Shown: piece after piece, positions 1-9,371 of the stretch
Layout: every line of letters begins with the position of its first letter
How positions within the stretch are numbered: position 1 is the stretch's first letter
Assembly: GCF_014656095.1 (NCBI RefSeq)
Contig: NZ_BNBT01000037.1
Location: forward strand, 1-61,146
Reading direction: 5' to 3'
DNA from: Streptomyces longispororuber
GTDB taxonomy: Bacteria; Actinomycetota; Actinomycetes; Streptomycetales; Streptomycetaceae
Length of the DNA stretch: 61,146 nucleotides
Notes under the pieces: model-generated
Database searches by the model: none
Told to the model about the DNA's origin: nothing
Seen by the model: only the letters and a program-made list of their open reading frames with translations
Position numbers and translations under genes: made by a program

Positions 1-498
1 GCCGTGCGCACCCCCATGCAGTGGACCCCCGACCGCAACGCCGGCTTCTCCTCCTGCGACCCCGGCCGCCTCTACCTGGCCGCGATCATGGACCCGGTCT
101 ACGGTTACCAGGTCACCAACGTCGAGGCCGCCATGTCCTCGCCGTCCTCCCTGCTGCACTGGACCCGGCGCATGATCGAGATCCGCAAGCAGAACCCCGC
201 CTTCGGCCTCGGCTCCTACACCGAACTGCCCTCGTCCAACCCGGCGGTGCTCGCCTTCCTGCGGGAGCACGGGAACGACCTGGTCCTGTGCGTCAACAAC
301 TTCTCCCGCTTCGCGCAGCCGACGGAGCTGAACCTCGGTGCCCACCGGGGTCGCCACCCGGTGGAGCTGCTCGGCGGGGTCTCCTTCCCCGCCATCGGCG
401 ACCTGCCCTATCTGCTGACCCTGGCGGGTCACGGTTTCTACTGGTTCCGCCTGACCGAGCCCCCACGACGTCCGGCCGCGCCCCCCGTGCGACTTTGA
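1..498 (+). CDS. treS: Trehalose synthase / maltose alpha-D-glucosyltransferase, C-terminal part (5' end outside window)
   Basis: Open in frame from the first base and ending at TGA 496-498. It holds only the last 165 codons. The opening residues VRTPMQWTPDRNAGFS match the GH13 trehalose-synthase block after the catalytic region, and the rest is the C-terminal beta domain, ending in a GFYWFRL strand. TreS interconverts trehalose and maltose in the cytoplasm and, with the maltokinase that starts 13 bp downstream, supplies maltose-1-phosphate to GlgE. A maltogenic GH13 hydrolase is the alternative, but the neighbours argue for TreS. Confidence 0.9.
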   Translation, partial: AVRTPMQWTPDRNAGFSSCDPGRLYLAAIMDPVYGYQVTNVEAAMSSPSSLLHWTRRMIEIRKQNPAFGLGSYTELPSSNPAVLAFLREHGNDLVLCVNNFSRFAQPTELNLGAHRGRHPVELLGGVSFPAIGDLPYLLTLAGHGFYWFRLTEPPRRPAAPPVRL

Positions 499-511
499 AG
501 GGACGTGTCGC

Positions 512-1861
512 ATGCTGAACACCACCCTCCCGTCACCCGACGGCCTCAGCCCTCCGTCGCTGCTGACCTCGCTGGCCGGACTCCTCCGGGAGTGGCTGCC
601 GCGGCAGCGGTGGTTCGCGGGCAAGGACCAGCCCCTCACCGACCTGGCCGTGGTGTCGATGACCGAGCTGCACCCGGGGTGCCTGCACGTGCTGGTGTGC
701 ACCGGGCGCACCGGCCCGCGCGAGGACTGCTACCAGCTCGTCCTCGGTGTCGGCGACCAGGTGCCGGCGCGGCTGCACCACGCCGTCATCGGCCGCCCCG
801 GCGCGGGACCGCTGGCGGGACTCGTGGTGTACGACGCGCTGCTGGACCCCCGTTCGGCGGGGCTGCTCCTGGAGCGGCTACGGGTCCCGGGCTCGGCGGG
901 CCCGCTGCGCTTCGCCCGGGACACGCGCACCAGGGTGCCGTCCGGACTCGCGCCGCGGCTCCTCGAGGGGGAGCAGTCCAACACCTCGCTGGTGTACGGG
1001 GAGTCCTTCATCCTCAAGCTGTTCCGCCGCATCCAGTTCGGGGTCAACCCCGACCTGGAGGTGACCCAGGCCCTGGCCCGGGAGGGCTGCCGCCGCGTGC
1101 CCGCCCCCGTCGCCTGGTTCTGGACCACGGAGCCGCGCGGCGCCACGCTCGGGGTGCTCCAGCCGTTCCTGGGCGGCGCGACGGACGGCTGGACGCTCGC
1201 CCTGCGCGCCCTCGACTCCGGTGAGGACTTCACCGACGAGTCGTACGAACTGGGCCGGGCCACCGCGGAGGTGCACCTGGCCCTGGCCCAGGCCTTCGAG
1301 CCCGGCCCCCCGGACCCGGACGAGGGCGGCCGGCTCGCCGCCGCCATGACCGAACGCCTGTGCGCCACCGCACGCCAGGTCACCGCGCTCGGCCCGTACG
1401 TGTCCCGGCTGATGGCCGCGTACGGCACGGTCGCCGAACGCGGACTGCGGCGGCCGCCCCAGCGGGTCCACGGCGACCTGCACCTCGGCCAGGTGCTCCA
1501 GGCCGGGGACCGCTGGTTCCTCATCGACTTCGAGGGCGAACCGGCCCGGCTGCTCGCCGAGCGGCGCTGCACCCAGAGCCCCGTGCGCGACGTCGCGGGC
1601 ATGCTCCGGTCCTTCGACTACGCCGTGCACACCCGCCGCCCGGGGCGGCCCCAGTGGGTGCGGCCGTGGCGCGACGCCTACTGCGCGGGGTACGCCGCGG
1701 CCTCCGGGTGGGACCCGCGCGACGAGGCCGAACTCCTGCGCGCCTACGAGACCGACCGCGCGGTGTACGAAGCGCTCTACGAAGCCCGGCACCGCCCCGA
1801 GTGGCTGCCGGTCCCGATGGCGGCCATCGCCCGCCTCGCCGAAGGGGCGGAGGGCCGCTAG
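512..1861 (+). CDS. mak: Maltokinase
   Basis: A 449-residue protein, the usual length for actinobacterial Mak/Pep2. It phosphorylates maltose to maltose-1-phosphate with ATP. The kinase-like fold is shown by the catalytic loop VHGDLHLGQVL (about residues 319-329, catalytic Asp in HGD) and the metal-binding Asp in LIDFEGEPARLLAERR (about residues 336-351). The N-terminal LPRQRWFAGK is typical of the maltokinase cap. The ATG at 512 lies 13 bp after the treS stop, so both are probably one transcript. Separate from, not fused to, TreS. Confidence 0.93.
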   Translation: MLNTTLPSPDGLSPPSLLTSLAGLLREWLPRQRWFAGKDQPLTDLAVVSMTELHPGCLHVLVCTGRTGPREDCYQLVLGVGDQVPARLHHAVIGRPGAGPLAGLVVYDALLDPRSAGLLLERLRVPGSAGPLRFARDTRTRVPSGLAPRLLEGEQSNTSLVYGESFILKLFRRIQFGVNPDLEVTQALAREGCRRVPAPVAWFWTTEPRGATLGVLQPFLGGATDGWTLALRALDSGEDFTDESYELGRATAEVHLALAQAFEPGPPDPDEGGRLAAAMTERLCATARQVTALGPYVSRLMAAYGTVAERGLRRPPQRVHGDLHLGQVLQAGDRWFLIDFEGEPARLLAERRCTQSPVRDVAGMLRSFDYAVHTRRPGRPQWVRPWRDAYCAGYAAASGWDPRDEAELLRAYETDRAVYEALYEARHRPEWLPVPMAAIARLAEGAEGR

Positions 1862-1903
1862 GCCCGCCACCGCCATCCCGACCCGCGAAGGAGAGCCGCA
1901 CCC

Positions 1904-4204
1904 GTGGACGCCACCGAAGCACCCGACGCCGCGCCCGTCACCACCCTGCGGGCCCCGCCCGCCACCGCCCGGACCGCCACCCGCCACCGGCCCACCGCCC
2001 GCGAGGGGGCCGTGCCCGCGGCCCCCCTCGACGAGCGGGACCGCGGGCGCCTGCTGGCGGGCACCCACCACGACCCGCACGCCGTGCTCGGCGCCCACCC
2101 GGTGCCCGGCGGGGTCGCCTTCACCGCCCTGCGCCCGCACGCCCAGGCGGTGACGGTCCTCACCGAGGGGCGCGCCGTGCGGCTGCGGGACACGGGCGAC
2201 GGCCTGTTCTCCGGCGTGCTGCCGCTCGCCGCCGTCCCCGCCTACGAGCTGCGCGTCACGTACGACGGACAGGACCTCACCGTCGAGGACCCCTACCGCT
2301 TCCTGCCCGCCCTCGGCGAGTTCGACCTGCACCTCATCGGCGAGGGCCGGCACGAGCGGCTCTGGGAGGCGCTGGGCGCGCACCCGATGACCCACCAGGG
2401 CGTCGCCGGGACCCGGTTCACGGTGTGGGCGCCCAACGCGCTCGGGGTGCGGGTCGCCTGCGACCACACCTACTGGGACGGCACCGCCCACCCCATGCGG
2501 TCGCTGGGCTCCAGCGGTGTCTGGGAGCTGTTCGTGCCCGGCGTCGGCGAGGGCACGCTCTACAAGTTCGACATCGCCCGCCGCGACGGCACCCGCACCC
2601 TGCGCGCGGACCCGATGGCACGCGCCACGGAGGTGCCGCCCGCGACCGCCTCCGTCGTCGCCGCGTCCTCGTCCTACGCGTGGGGCGACACCGAGTGGAT
2701 GGCCCACCGCGGGGACCGCCCCGTGACGCGGGCGCCCTTCTCGGTGTACGAGGTCCACCTCGCCTCCTGGCGGCCCGGCCTGACCTACCGCGAACTCGCC
2801 GAGCAGCTCACCGACTACGTCCGCGGCGCGGGCTTCACCCACGTGGAGTTCCTGCCGGTGGCCGAGCACCCCTTCGGCGGCTCCTGGGGCTACCAGGTCA
2901 CCGGCTTCTACGCGCCGACCGCGCGGCTCGGCACCCCCGACGACTTCCGCCACCTCGTCGACACGCTGCACCAGGCGGGCATCGGCGTGCTCCTGGACTG
3001 GGTCCCGGCGCACTTCCCCAAGGACGACTGGGCGCTCGCCGCCTTCGACGCGGAGCACCTGTACGAGCCGCAGGACCCCCGGCGGGCCGAGCACCCCGAC
3101 TGGGGCACCCTCACCTTCGACTACGGACGCCGCGAGGTGCGCAACTTCCTCGTCGCCAACGCCCTGTACTGGTGCGAGGAGTTCCACGTCGACGGGCTGC
3201 GCGTGGACGCGGTCGCCTCCATGCTGTACCTCGACTACTCGCGCGACGAGGGCCGGTGGGCGCCCAACGCCTCCGGCGGCCGGGAGAACCTGGACGCCGT
3301 GGCGTTCCTCCAGGAGATGAACGCCACCGTCTACCGGCGCTGCCCCGGCGTGGTCACCATCGCCGAGGAGTCGACCGCCTGGGACGGCGTCACCCGGCCC
3401 ACCCACCACGTCGGCCACGGCGGCTTCGGCGGCCTCGGCTTCGGCCTGAAGTGGAACATGGGCTGGTCCCACGACACCCTGGAGTACATCGCGCGGGACC
3501 CGGTGCACCGCGCGTACCACCACAACGAACTGACCTTCGCCATGGTGTACGCGTACAGCGAGAACTACGTGCTGCCCCTGTCGCACGACGAAGTGGTCCA
3601 CGGCAAGCAGTCGCTGGTCTCCAAGACGCCCGGCGACTGGTGGCAGCGGCGTGCCAACCACCGCGCCTACCTCGGCTTCATGTGGGCCCACCCCGGCAAG
3701 CAACTCCTGTTCATGGGCCAGGAGTTCGCCCAGGGCGCGGAGTGGTCGCCGGAGGAGGGCCTGCACTGGGGGCTCCTCGACCCGTCCTACCCGGCCCGGG
3801 GGGACCACGAGGGCGTGCTGCGGCTGGTGCAGGACCTCAACCACCGGTACCGCGACACGCCCGCCCTGTGGGAGCAGGACACCGTACCGGCGGGCTTCTC
3901 CTGGATCACGCCGGACGCGGCCGGGGACAACATGGTGGCGTTCCTGCGCTTCGCCGCCGACGGCACCCCCCTGCTCGCCGTCTGCAACTTCTCCCCGGTG
4001 GTGCGCCACGGCTACCGGATCGGCGTGCCGGAGACCGTGCCCGCCTGGGTGGAGGCGCTCAACACCGACGCGGCCCGCTACGGCGGCAGCAACGTGCGCA
4101 ACCCGGGCCGCCTCGCACCGGAACCCGAGGGCGCGCACGGCCGCCCGGTGAGCCTGCGCCTGACCCTGCCGCCGCTGGCGACGGTGTGGCTGCGCCCGGG
4201 GTGA
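1904..4204 (+). CDS. glgB: 1,4-alpha-glucan branching enzyme
   Basis: A 766-residue GH13 branching enzyme that makes alpha-1,6 branches on the glucan built by GlgE. The order is a variable Ala/Pro-rich N-terminus (1-45), N-terminal beta-sandwich modules, a CBM48-like module (near FTVWAPNA), and a catalytic barrel with [17 protein letters not shown], nucleophile region [10 protein letters not shown] (Asp about 435), acid/base region TIAEES (about 487) and [11 protein letters not shown] (about 560). The GTG start is 42 bp after mak with an upstream GAAGGAGAG ribosome-binding site. It completes a treS-mak-glgB operon. Confidence 0.96.
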   Translation: MDATEAPDAAPVTTLRAPPATARTATRHRPTAREGAVPAAPLDERDRGRLLAGTHHDPHAVLGAHPVPGGVAFTALRPHAQAVTVLTEGRAVRLRDTGDGLFSGVLPLAAVPAYELRVTYDGQDLTVEDPYRFLPALGEFDLHLIGEGRHERLWEALGAHPMTHQGVAGTRFTVWAPNALGVRVACDHTYWDGTAHPMRSLGSSGVWELFVPGVGEGTLYKFDIARRDGTRTLRADPMARATEVPPATASVVAASSSYAWGDTEWMAHRGDRPVTRAPFSVYEVHLASWRPGLTYRELAEQLTDYVRGAGFTHVEFLPVAEHPFGGSWGYQVTGFYAPTARLGTPDDFRHLVDTLHQAGIGVLLDWVPAHFPKDDWALAAFDAEHLYEPQDPRRAEHPDWGTLTFDYGRREVRNFLVANALYWCEEFHVDGLRVDAVASMLYLDYSRDEGRWAPNASGGRENLDAVAFLQEMNATVYRRCPGVVTIAEESTAWDGVTRPTHHVGHGGFGGLGFGLKWNMGWSHDTLEYIARDPVHRAYHHNELTFAMVYAYSENYVLPLSHDEVVHGKQSLVSKTPGDWWQRRANHRAYLGFMWAHPGKQLLFMGQEFAQGAEWSPEEGLHWGLLDPSYPARGDHEGVLRLVQDLNHRYRDTPALWEQDTVPAGFSWITPDAAGDNMVAFLRFAADGTPLLAVCNFSPVVRHGYRIGVPETVPAWVEALNTDAARYGGSNVRNPGRLAPEPEGAHGRPVSLRLTLPPLATVWLRPG

Positions 4205-4238
4205 GCCGCCGCGGCGGCCCGCCCCGGGGCGGGCTCAC
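4201..4238. terminator. Bidirectional hairpin between convergent genes
   Basis: A perfect 18-bp palindrome, GCCCGCCCCGGGGCGGGC (4217-4234), lies inside outer arms GTGAGCC (4201-4207) and GGCTCAC (4232-4238). It sits exactly between the glgB stop and the stop of the leftward oxidoreductase, as expected for a shared terminator. No U-tract, which is normal for this GC-rich group. Confidence 0.65.
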
Positions 4239-5779
4239 TCCCCGGGCAGGTGCCGGGGCTCCAGGGGACGCGTCGCCGGACCCTGGAGCACCGAGCCGTC
4301 GGGGGCGAACCGGGAGCCGTGGCAGGGGCACTCCCACGTCTCCTCCGCGTCGTTGAAGGCGACCAGGCAGCCCAGGTGCGTACAGCGCGCGGAGACCGCG
4401 TGCAGCGCGCCGGACTTGTCGCGGTGGACCGCGCAGCGACGGCCCTCGACGCGCACCACCGCCCCCGACCCCGGGGCGATCTCGTCCACGGAGTCGACGT
4501 GCGAGGGGCGCAGCCGGTCCCCGACGAAGTGCTTGGCGACCTCGGCCTGCACGCCGAGCAGCGACGGCACCTCCTTCACGGTCTTCAGCAGCCGGCGCGG
4601 GTCGTACAGCTCGGCCCACTCGGGCTTCTCGCCCTGGACCAGCCCGGCGAGCAGCGTCCCGGACATCACGCCGCCGCTCATGCCCCAGCCGCCGAACCCC
4701 GTGGCCACGTACGTGTGGCGGGCGCCCGGGTGGAAGGGGCCGACGAAGGGCACGTCGTCGGTCACGCTGTTGTCCTGCGCCGCCCAGCGGTAGGCCGTCC
4801 CGCCGACGTCGAACCGCTCGCGCATCCACGCGTCGAGGGACCGGAACCCGGCGGCGGGGTCGCCCGTGCCCGGCGTGAAGCTCTCGCCGGTGACGATCAG
4901 GAGCCGCTCGCCGTCGCCGTACGGGGCGGTGCGCACCGAGCGCTTGCCCTCGTCCTGCGTGATGTACATCCCGCGCGGGTCCTGGCCCGGGGCGAGCGGG
5001 GCGGCGACGACCAGCTCCCGGTTCGGCGACAGGCGCGCGAACAGCAGGGCGCGGTCGAAGACGGGGTAGTGCGTGGCCACGACGACGTCCCCGGCGGTGA
5101 CCGTGCGCCCGGACTCGGTGGTCACCCGGCAGGGGGTGCCCTCCTTCAGGCCGGTCACCCGCGTGCGCTCGTGCACGAGGCCGCCCCGGGCCACGAGGTC
5201 CTCGACGAGGGCCAGCAGATAGGCGCGCGGGTGGAACTGCGCCTGGTCCTCCACGCGGACCGCGCCCGCCACGGCGAAGGGCAGGTCGGTCGTCTCGGTG
5301 TACGCGGCGGGGAGTCCGGCCTCGCGGGCGGCCTCGGCCTCGGCGCGCAGCTCGTCGGTGCCCTCGGCGCGGGTGGTGAAGGTGTAGGCGGGCACCCGCT
5401 CCAGGTCGCAGTCGATGCCGAGTTCGGCGCTGACGGCCGCCACGCGCTCGACGGCCCCCTGCTGGGACCGGGCGTACAGGCGGGCGGCTTCCGGCCCGCG
5501 GGTGCGGCGCAGCCTGTCGTACACGAGCATGTGCAGCGACGACACCTTGGCGGTGGTGTAGCCCGTCACGCCCGCGGCGACGCGGTCGGCCTCCAGGACG
5601 GCCACGCTGCGCCCGGCGCGGGCCAGTTCCCACGCCGTGCTGAGCCCGGCGATGCCGCCGCCGACCACGGCGACGTCCACCTCGACGTCCTCGGTCAGCG
5701 GCGGGTACGACGTCGCCTCGGTGGTGTCCATCCAGTACGACTCGGGGCGGCCCGGCAGCGGGCCGGGTGTCGTCGTCAT
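4235..5779 (-). CDS. FAD-dependent oxidoreductase with C-terminal Rieske [2Fe-2S] domain
   Basis: 514 residues from the ATG at 5779. The N-terminal Rossmann motif VVGGGIAGLSTAWELARAG (about residues 35-53) marks a DAO-type FAD oxidoreductase. A GFGGWGMSGG block near the end of the DAO fold contacts the flavin. The last 75 residues are a Rieske ferredoxin-like domain with CTHLGC and CPCHGSRF (about 465-490), the two Cys-His pairs that bind a 2Fe-2S cluster. The fusion suggests intramolecular electron transfer, but the substrate is unknown. The frame stays open upstream to 5944, but that part is Pro/Arg-rich and unlike the family. The ribosome-binding site is weak (GGAACCGGC). Confidence 0.88.
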   Translation of the reverse strand: MTTTPGPLPGRPESYWMDTTEATSYPPLTEDVEVDVAVVGGGIAGLSTAWELARAGRSVAVLEADRVAAGVTGYTTAKVSSLHMLVYDRLRRTRGPEAARLYARSQQGAVERVAAVSAELGIDCDLERVPAYTFTTRAEGTDELRAEAEAAREAGLPAAYTETTDLPFAVAGAVRVEDQAQFHPRAYLLALVEDLVARGGLVHERTRVTGLKEGTPCRVTTESGRTVTAGDVVVATHYPVFDRALLFARLSPNRELVVAAPLAPGQDPRGMYITQDEGKRSVRTAPYGDGERLLIVTGESFTPGTGDPAAGFRSLDAWMRERFDVGGTAYRWAAQDNSVTDDVPFVGPFHPGARHTYVATGFGGWGMSGGVMSGTLLAGLVQGEKPEWAELYDPRRLLKTVKEVPSLLGVQAEVAKHFVGDRLRPSHVDSVDEIAPGSGAVVRVEGRRCAVHRDKSGALHAVSARCTHLGCLVAFNDAEETWECPCHGSRFAPDGSVLQGPATRPLEPRHLPGE

Positions 5780-6133
5780 GCCGGTTCCACGGCGGTGTCC
5801 GGGGCCGTCCGGGTACGGGGTGCGGCAGCCATGGCGGTCTCCCTGGTCTCGACGTTCATGGACGTGCGGGTTCCCCCGGCCCCTCCGGTTAACCGGCGGC
5901 GGTGGCGCCGGGGGCGGGGGAGCGGGCCAGGGGCGGCCCCACACGTGATCTTTCCCTCAGGGTATGCAAAAGCGGCACAACGGGCAGGGCGGGACTGATG
6001 TCCCGAAGGCGGACACCCGGACGCGGTCAGGTTAGGAACAGACATTCGTGGTGATACGGGAGGGGTGGAGGAGGCGCCGTCAGGCCAGAGCGGCACCTGT
6101 AGCACGTGTACCAGAGGCAGGAGCACCACGGCC
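5780..6133. other. 354-bp divergent gap
   Basis: Separates the leftward Rieske oxidoreductase from the rightward glycosyltransferase operon, so it must hold promoters for both. It has a GC-rich first half and an AT-richer patch (about 5945-6060, including an AGGGTATGCAAAAGC segment). I could not fit a convincing paired -35/-10 on either strand. AGGAG at 6119-6123, ten bases before the ATG at 6134, is a good ribosome-binding site. Confidence 0.4.
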
Positions 6134-7249
6134 ATGGAAGACCAGAGGACCGCGCCCACCCCGCGGAGCGGCGGCACGACCACCGCCGGGCCCATACGCG
6201 TGGCCTCGGTGCCCGCCGGCCACGTCTACGTCCGGCACTGCGCCGACGAGCGGGTCGCGCCCGACGTCGTCCGGCTCACCGACCCGCGGCCCAACGGGGC
6301 GCCGAGCACGTCCCAGCGGTGGTGGCCACCGGTCATGCTCGACCCCGGTTGGGTGGACGCGCACCACGAGGACTTCGACGTGTTCCACCTGCACTTCGGG
6401 TTCGACGCCCAGGGCCCGCGGGACCTTGAGGCGCTCGTCGCCGGCCTGCGGCGGCACGGCAAGCCGCTCGTGTACACCGTCCACGACCTGCGGAACCCCC
6501 ACCAGGCCGACCCCCGCCCCCACGACGCGGCCCTCGACGTCCTCGTCCCTGCGGCGGACCGCCTCCTCACGCTGACCCCCGGCGCCGCCAGGGAGATCGG
6601 GCGCCGCTGGAACCGCACGGCCACGGTCCTGCCGCACCCCCACGTCGTGGAGCGGCCCCGCCTGCTGCGCCCACGCCCGCCGCACCCGGGCTTCCGCGTG
6701 GGCGTGCACGCCAAGAGTCTGCGCCCGAACATGTCGCTCCTGCCGGTCGTGCGCGTCCTCGCCAAGACCGTGGCCGACCTCCCCGACGCCGAGCTGCACG
6801 TCAACATCCACCACGAGGTGGGCGACCCCGACGCGCACGCCTACGCCCCGGACGTCCTCGCGGAACTGCGGTCCTTCGCCGACAGCGGGCTGCTGCGCCT
6901 GCGCGAGCACGACTACTTCGACGACGACGAGCTGTGGGACTACCTGTCCGGGCTCGACCTGTCCGTGCTCCCCTACACCTTCGGCACCCACTCCGGGTGG
7001 CTGGAGGCCTGCCACGACCTCGGCACCGCCGTCGCCGCCCCGTCCTGCGGCTTCTACGCCGAGCAGCGCCCCTGCCTGACCTACGGCCACACCCAGCGGG
7101 ACGGCCTGGACGAGGAGTCCCTGAGCGACGCCGTCCGCGAGGCCCACCGCACCCGGCCGCACCGGCGCGCCGATCCGGCGGACCGCGCCGCCGAGCGCGC
7201 CCGGGTCGCCACGGCCCACCAGACGCTGTACCGCGAGCTCATGGCATGA
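6134..7249 (+). CDS. Glycosyltransferase, GT-B fold (first of four)
   Basis: 371 residues from the ATG at 6134, which has AGGAG ten bases upstream. An in-frame ATG at 6065 would add 23 residues unlike the family and is not preferred. The segment DVFHLHFGFDAQG followed by VYTVHDLRNPH is typical of the N-terminal domain of GT4-like enzymes. The C-terminal domain has a FRVGVHAKSLRPNMS strand-loop and a region SGWLEACHDLGTAVAAPSCGFY where GT-B enzymes bind the nucleotide sugar, though the usual E-x7-E motif is weak. It ends in ATGA, overlapping the next start by 4 bp. The donor and acceptor are unknown. Confidence 0.75.
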   Translation: MEDQRTAPTPRSGGTTTAGPIRVASVPAGHVYVRHCADERVAPDVVRLTDPRPNGAPSTSQRWWPPVMLDPGWVDAHHEDFDVFHLHFGFDAQGPRDLEALVAGLRRHGKPLVYTVHDLRNPHQADPRPHDAALDVLVPAADRLLTLTPGAAREIGRRWNRTATVLPHPHVVERPRLLRPRPPHPGFRVGVHAKSLRPNMSLLPVVRVLAKTVADLPDAELHVNIHHEVGDPDAHAYAPDVLAELRSFADSGLLRLREHDYFDDDELWDYLSGLDLSVLPYTFGTHSGWLEACHDLGTAVAAPSCGFYAEQRPCLTYGHTQRDGLDEESLSDAVREAHRTRPHRRADPADRAAERARVATAHQTLYRELMA

Positions 7250-8316
7250 CGGGGCCGCTGCGCATCGCCCTCGTCGCATCCGCCCGCTTCCCGGTACGGG
7301 AGCCGTTCGCCGGGGGACTGGAAGCCCACACCTGGACCCTCGCCCGCGCGCTCAAGGAGCGCGGCCACCACGTCGAGCTGTTCGCCGCGCCCGGCTCCGA
7401 CCCGGACCTGGACGTCGTCGAACTGCCCGTGCGCCGCCCCGCCCTGAGCGCCGCCGCCCGCTCCGACGTCTCCATGCCGGACGCCACCTGGATGCAGGAG
7501 CACCACGCCTACCTGCGCCTCATGCTGGACCTCGCGGACGGCGGCGGGCGCCGCTTCGACGTCGTCCACAACAACAGCCTCCACTACCTGCCCGTCGCCA
7601 TGGCCCCGGCGGTCCCGACCCCGGTCGTGACGACCCTGCACACCCCGCCCACCCCGTGGCTGGAGTCGGCCATACAGGCGCACGACACCTGCCCGGTGAC
7701 GTTCACCGCCGTCAGCGCGCACACCGCCACCGCCTGGAGCCACCTCGTACCCGCCGCCCGCGTCGTCCACAACGGCGTCGACACCGAGCGGTGGCCCGAG
7801 GGCCCCGGCGGCAGGCACCTGGTGTGGTTCGGCCGCATCGTGCCGGAGAAGGGGACCCACCTGGCCATCGAGGCGGCCCGCAAGGCCGGCCGCCCGCTGC
7901 GCCTGGCCGGACCGGTCGGCGACCGCGCGTACTTCGCCGAGCGCGTGGCCCCGCTCCTCGACGAGGACATCACCTACGTCGGCCACCTCGGCTGCCGCGA
8001 CCTGGCCCGCCTCGTGGGCAGCGCCGCGGCGGCCCTGGTCACGCCCTGCTGGGACGAGCCGTACGGGCTGACCGTCGCCGAGGCGCTGTCCTGCGGCACC
8101 CCCGTGTGCGGCACCGACCGCGGCGCCCTGGGCGAGATCCTCACGCCGGAGTGCGGCGCGCTCGCCCCGCCGGAGGACGTCGGCGCCCTGGCCGACCTCG
8201 TCGAACCCGTCACCCGGCTCGACCGCCGCGCCGCCCGGCGCCGCGCCGAGCGGTTCTGCTCCGTGGACGCCATGGCCGACCGCTACGTCTCCCTGTACCG
8301 GGAGGTGGTCGCGTGA
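7246..8316 (+). CDS. Glycosyltransferase family 4 (second of four)
   Basis: 356 residues. Its start overlaps the previous stop (ATGA), implying translational coupling. It shows clear GT4 features: PFAGGLEAHTWTLARALKERGHHVELFAAPG at the N-terminus as two adjoining blocks, an inter-domain VHNGVDTERW, a second-domain LVWFGRIVPEKGTHLAIEAA, and the donor-binding segment TPCWDEPYGLTVAEALSCGTPV with the E-x7-E pattern (about residues 270-290). GT4 enzymes are retaining and use nucleotide sugars at the membrane or in the cytoplasm. No transmembrane segment is seen. The best-supported enzyme of the cluster. Confidence 0.88.
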   Translation: MTGPLRIALVASARFPVREPFAGGLEAHTWTLARALKERGHHVELFAAPGSDPDLDVVELPVRRPALSAAARSDVSMPDATWMQEHHAYLRLMLDLADGGGRRFDVVHNNSLHYLPVAMAPAVPTPVVTTLHTPPTPWLESAIQAHDTCPVTFTAVSAHTATAWSHLVPAARVVHNGVDTERWPEGPGGRHLVWFGRIVPEKGTHLAIEAARKAGRPLRLAGPVGDRAYFAERVAPLLDEDITYVGHLGCRDLARLVGSAAAALVTPCWDEPYGLTVAEALSCGTPVCGTDRGALGEILTPECGALAPPEDVGALADLVEPVTRLDRRAARRRAERFCSVDAMADRYVSLYREVVA

Positions 8317-9371
8317 TCGGCTACTACGTGCACCACCAGGGGCGCGGCCATCTGCACCGCGCCGTCTGCGTGGCCCGCCACCTCCGCCTGCCCGTCACCG
8401 GCTTCTCCTCCCTTCCCCGCCCGGCCGGCTGGCCGGGCGACTGGGTCCGGCTGCCGCTGGACACGGGCGAGGAGGCGTACGGGGGCGTGGACGCCCCGGC
8501 CGCGGCGTCCGCCGCCGACCCGACCGCGCGCGGCAGGCTGCACTGGGCGCCCCGCCACCACCCCGGCCTGCGCGACCGCATGGGAGCGATCGCCGCCTGG
8601 ATCACGCGGACCGGGCCGCGGCTGTTCGTCAGCGACGTCTCCGTCGAAGTCGCCCTCCTGGCACGCCTGATGGGGGTCCCGGTGGCCGTCGCCGCGATGC
8701 GCGGCGACCGCTCCGACCCCGCCCACCGCCTCGGCTACGACACGGCCGACGCGCTGCTCGCGCCCTGGCCCGAAGCGGCGCCCGAGCCGGACTGGCCGGG
8801 CCACTGGCGCGAGAAGACCCTGCACACCGGCGCGTTCTCGCGCTACGACGACCGCGCCCGCACCCCCGCGGCCCGCCCCGCCGACGGCCGCCGCGAGGTC
8901 GTCGTGCTGCTCGGCGCGGGCGGCACCGACGTCGACGCCGCCGCGCTCCGCAAGGCCGCGGAGTCCACCACCGGCTGGACCTGGACGTTCCTGGGCGGAC
9001 CGGAAGGCCGGTGGACCGACGACCCGTGGCCGCTGCTGTGCCGGGCCGACGCCGTCGTCACACACGCCGGGCAGAACGCGATCGCCGAGTGCGCCGCCGC
9101 CCGCACCCCCGCCGTCGTCGTCCCGCAGGACCGCCCCCACGGCGAACAGCACGCCACCGCCCGGGCGTTGGCGGCCGCCGGGCTCGCGACCGTACGGACG
9201 CACTGGCCCGCGCCGGAGGAGTGGCAGACGCTCCTCGACCGGACGGCACGCCGCCCCGGCGACCGCTGGGCCCTGTGGGCACCCGGCGACGGGGCCCGCC
9301 GCGCCGCCCGCCACCTGGAGCGGCTCGCGGCGGCCCCGCACGGACGGGAGACGGTATGCGCGTCGCGGTGA
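8313..9371 (+). CDS. Glycosyltransferase, GT28/GT1-like (third of four)
   Basis: 352 residues from a GTG that overlaps the preceding TGA (GTGA). The N-terminus IGYYVHHQGRGHLHRAV resembles the MurG/GT28 loop that binds acceptor lipid or sugar. The C-terminal VVLLGAGGTD and VVTHAGQNAIAECAAARTPAVVVPQ resemble the GT28 C-terminal nucleotide-sugar site. The LFVSDVSVEVALLARLMGVPV segment fits the first domain. It is the only GT28-like member, so the operon probably makes several linkages in series. Substrates are unknown. Confidence 0.8.
   Translation: MIGYYVHHQGRGHLHRAVCVARHLRLPVTGFSSLPRPAGWPGDWVRLPLDTGEEAYGGVDAPAAASAADPTARGRLHWAPRHHPGLRDRMGAIAAWITRTGPRLFVSDVSVEVALLARLMGVPVAVAAMRGDRSDPAHRLGYDTADALLAPWPEAAPEPDWPGHWREKTLHTGAFSRYDDRARTPAARPADGRREVVVLLGAGGTDVDAAALRKAAESTTGWTWTFLGGPEGRWTDDPWPLLCRADAVVTHAGQNAIAECAAARTPAVVVPQDRPHGEQHATARALAAAGLATVRTHWPAPEEWQTLLDRTARRPGDRWALWAPGDGARRAARHLERLAAAPHGRETVCASR

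Noticed and set aside
878..4138. 1086-codon open frame on the minus strand opposite mak and glgB
   Set aside because: High-GC codon bias leaves antisense frames open. The translation is Val/Gly/Arg-rich with no domain, and two certain genes lie on the other strand.
5960..5965. GGGTAT as a sigma-B-type -10 box upstream of the glycosyltransferases
   Set aside because: No GTTT-like -35 element lies at the required 14-16-bp distance.
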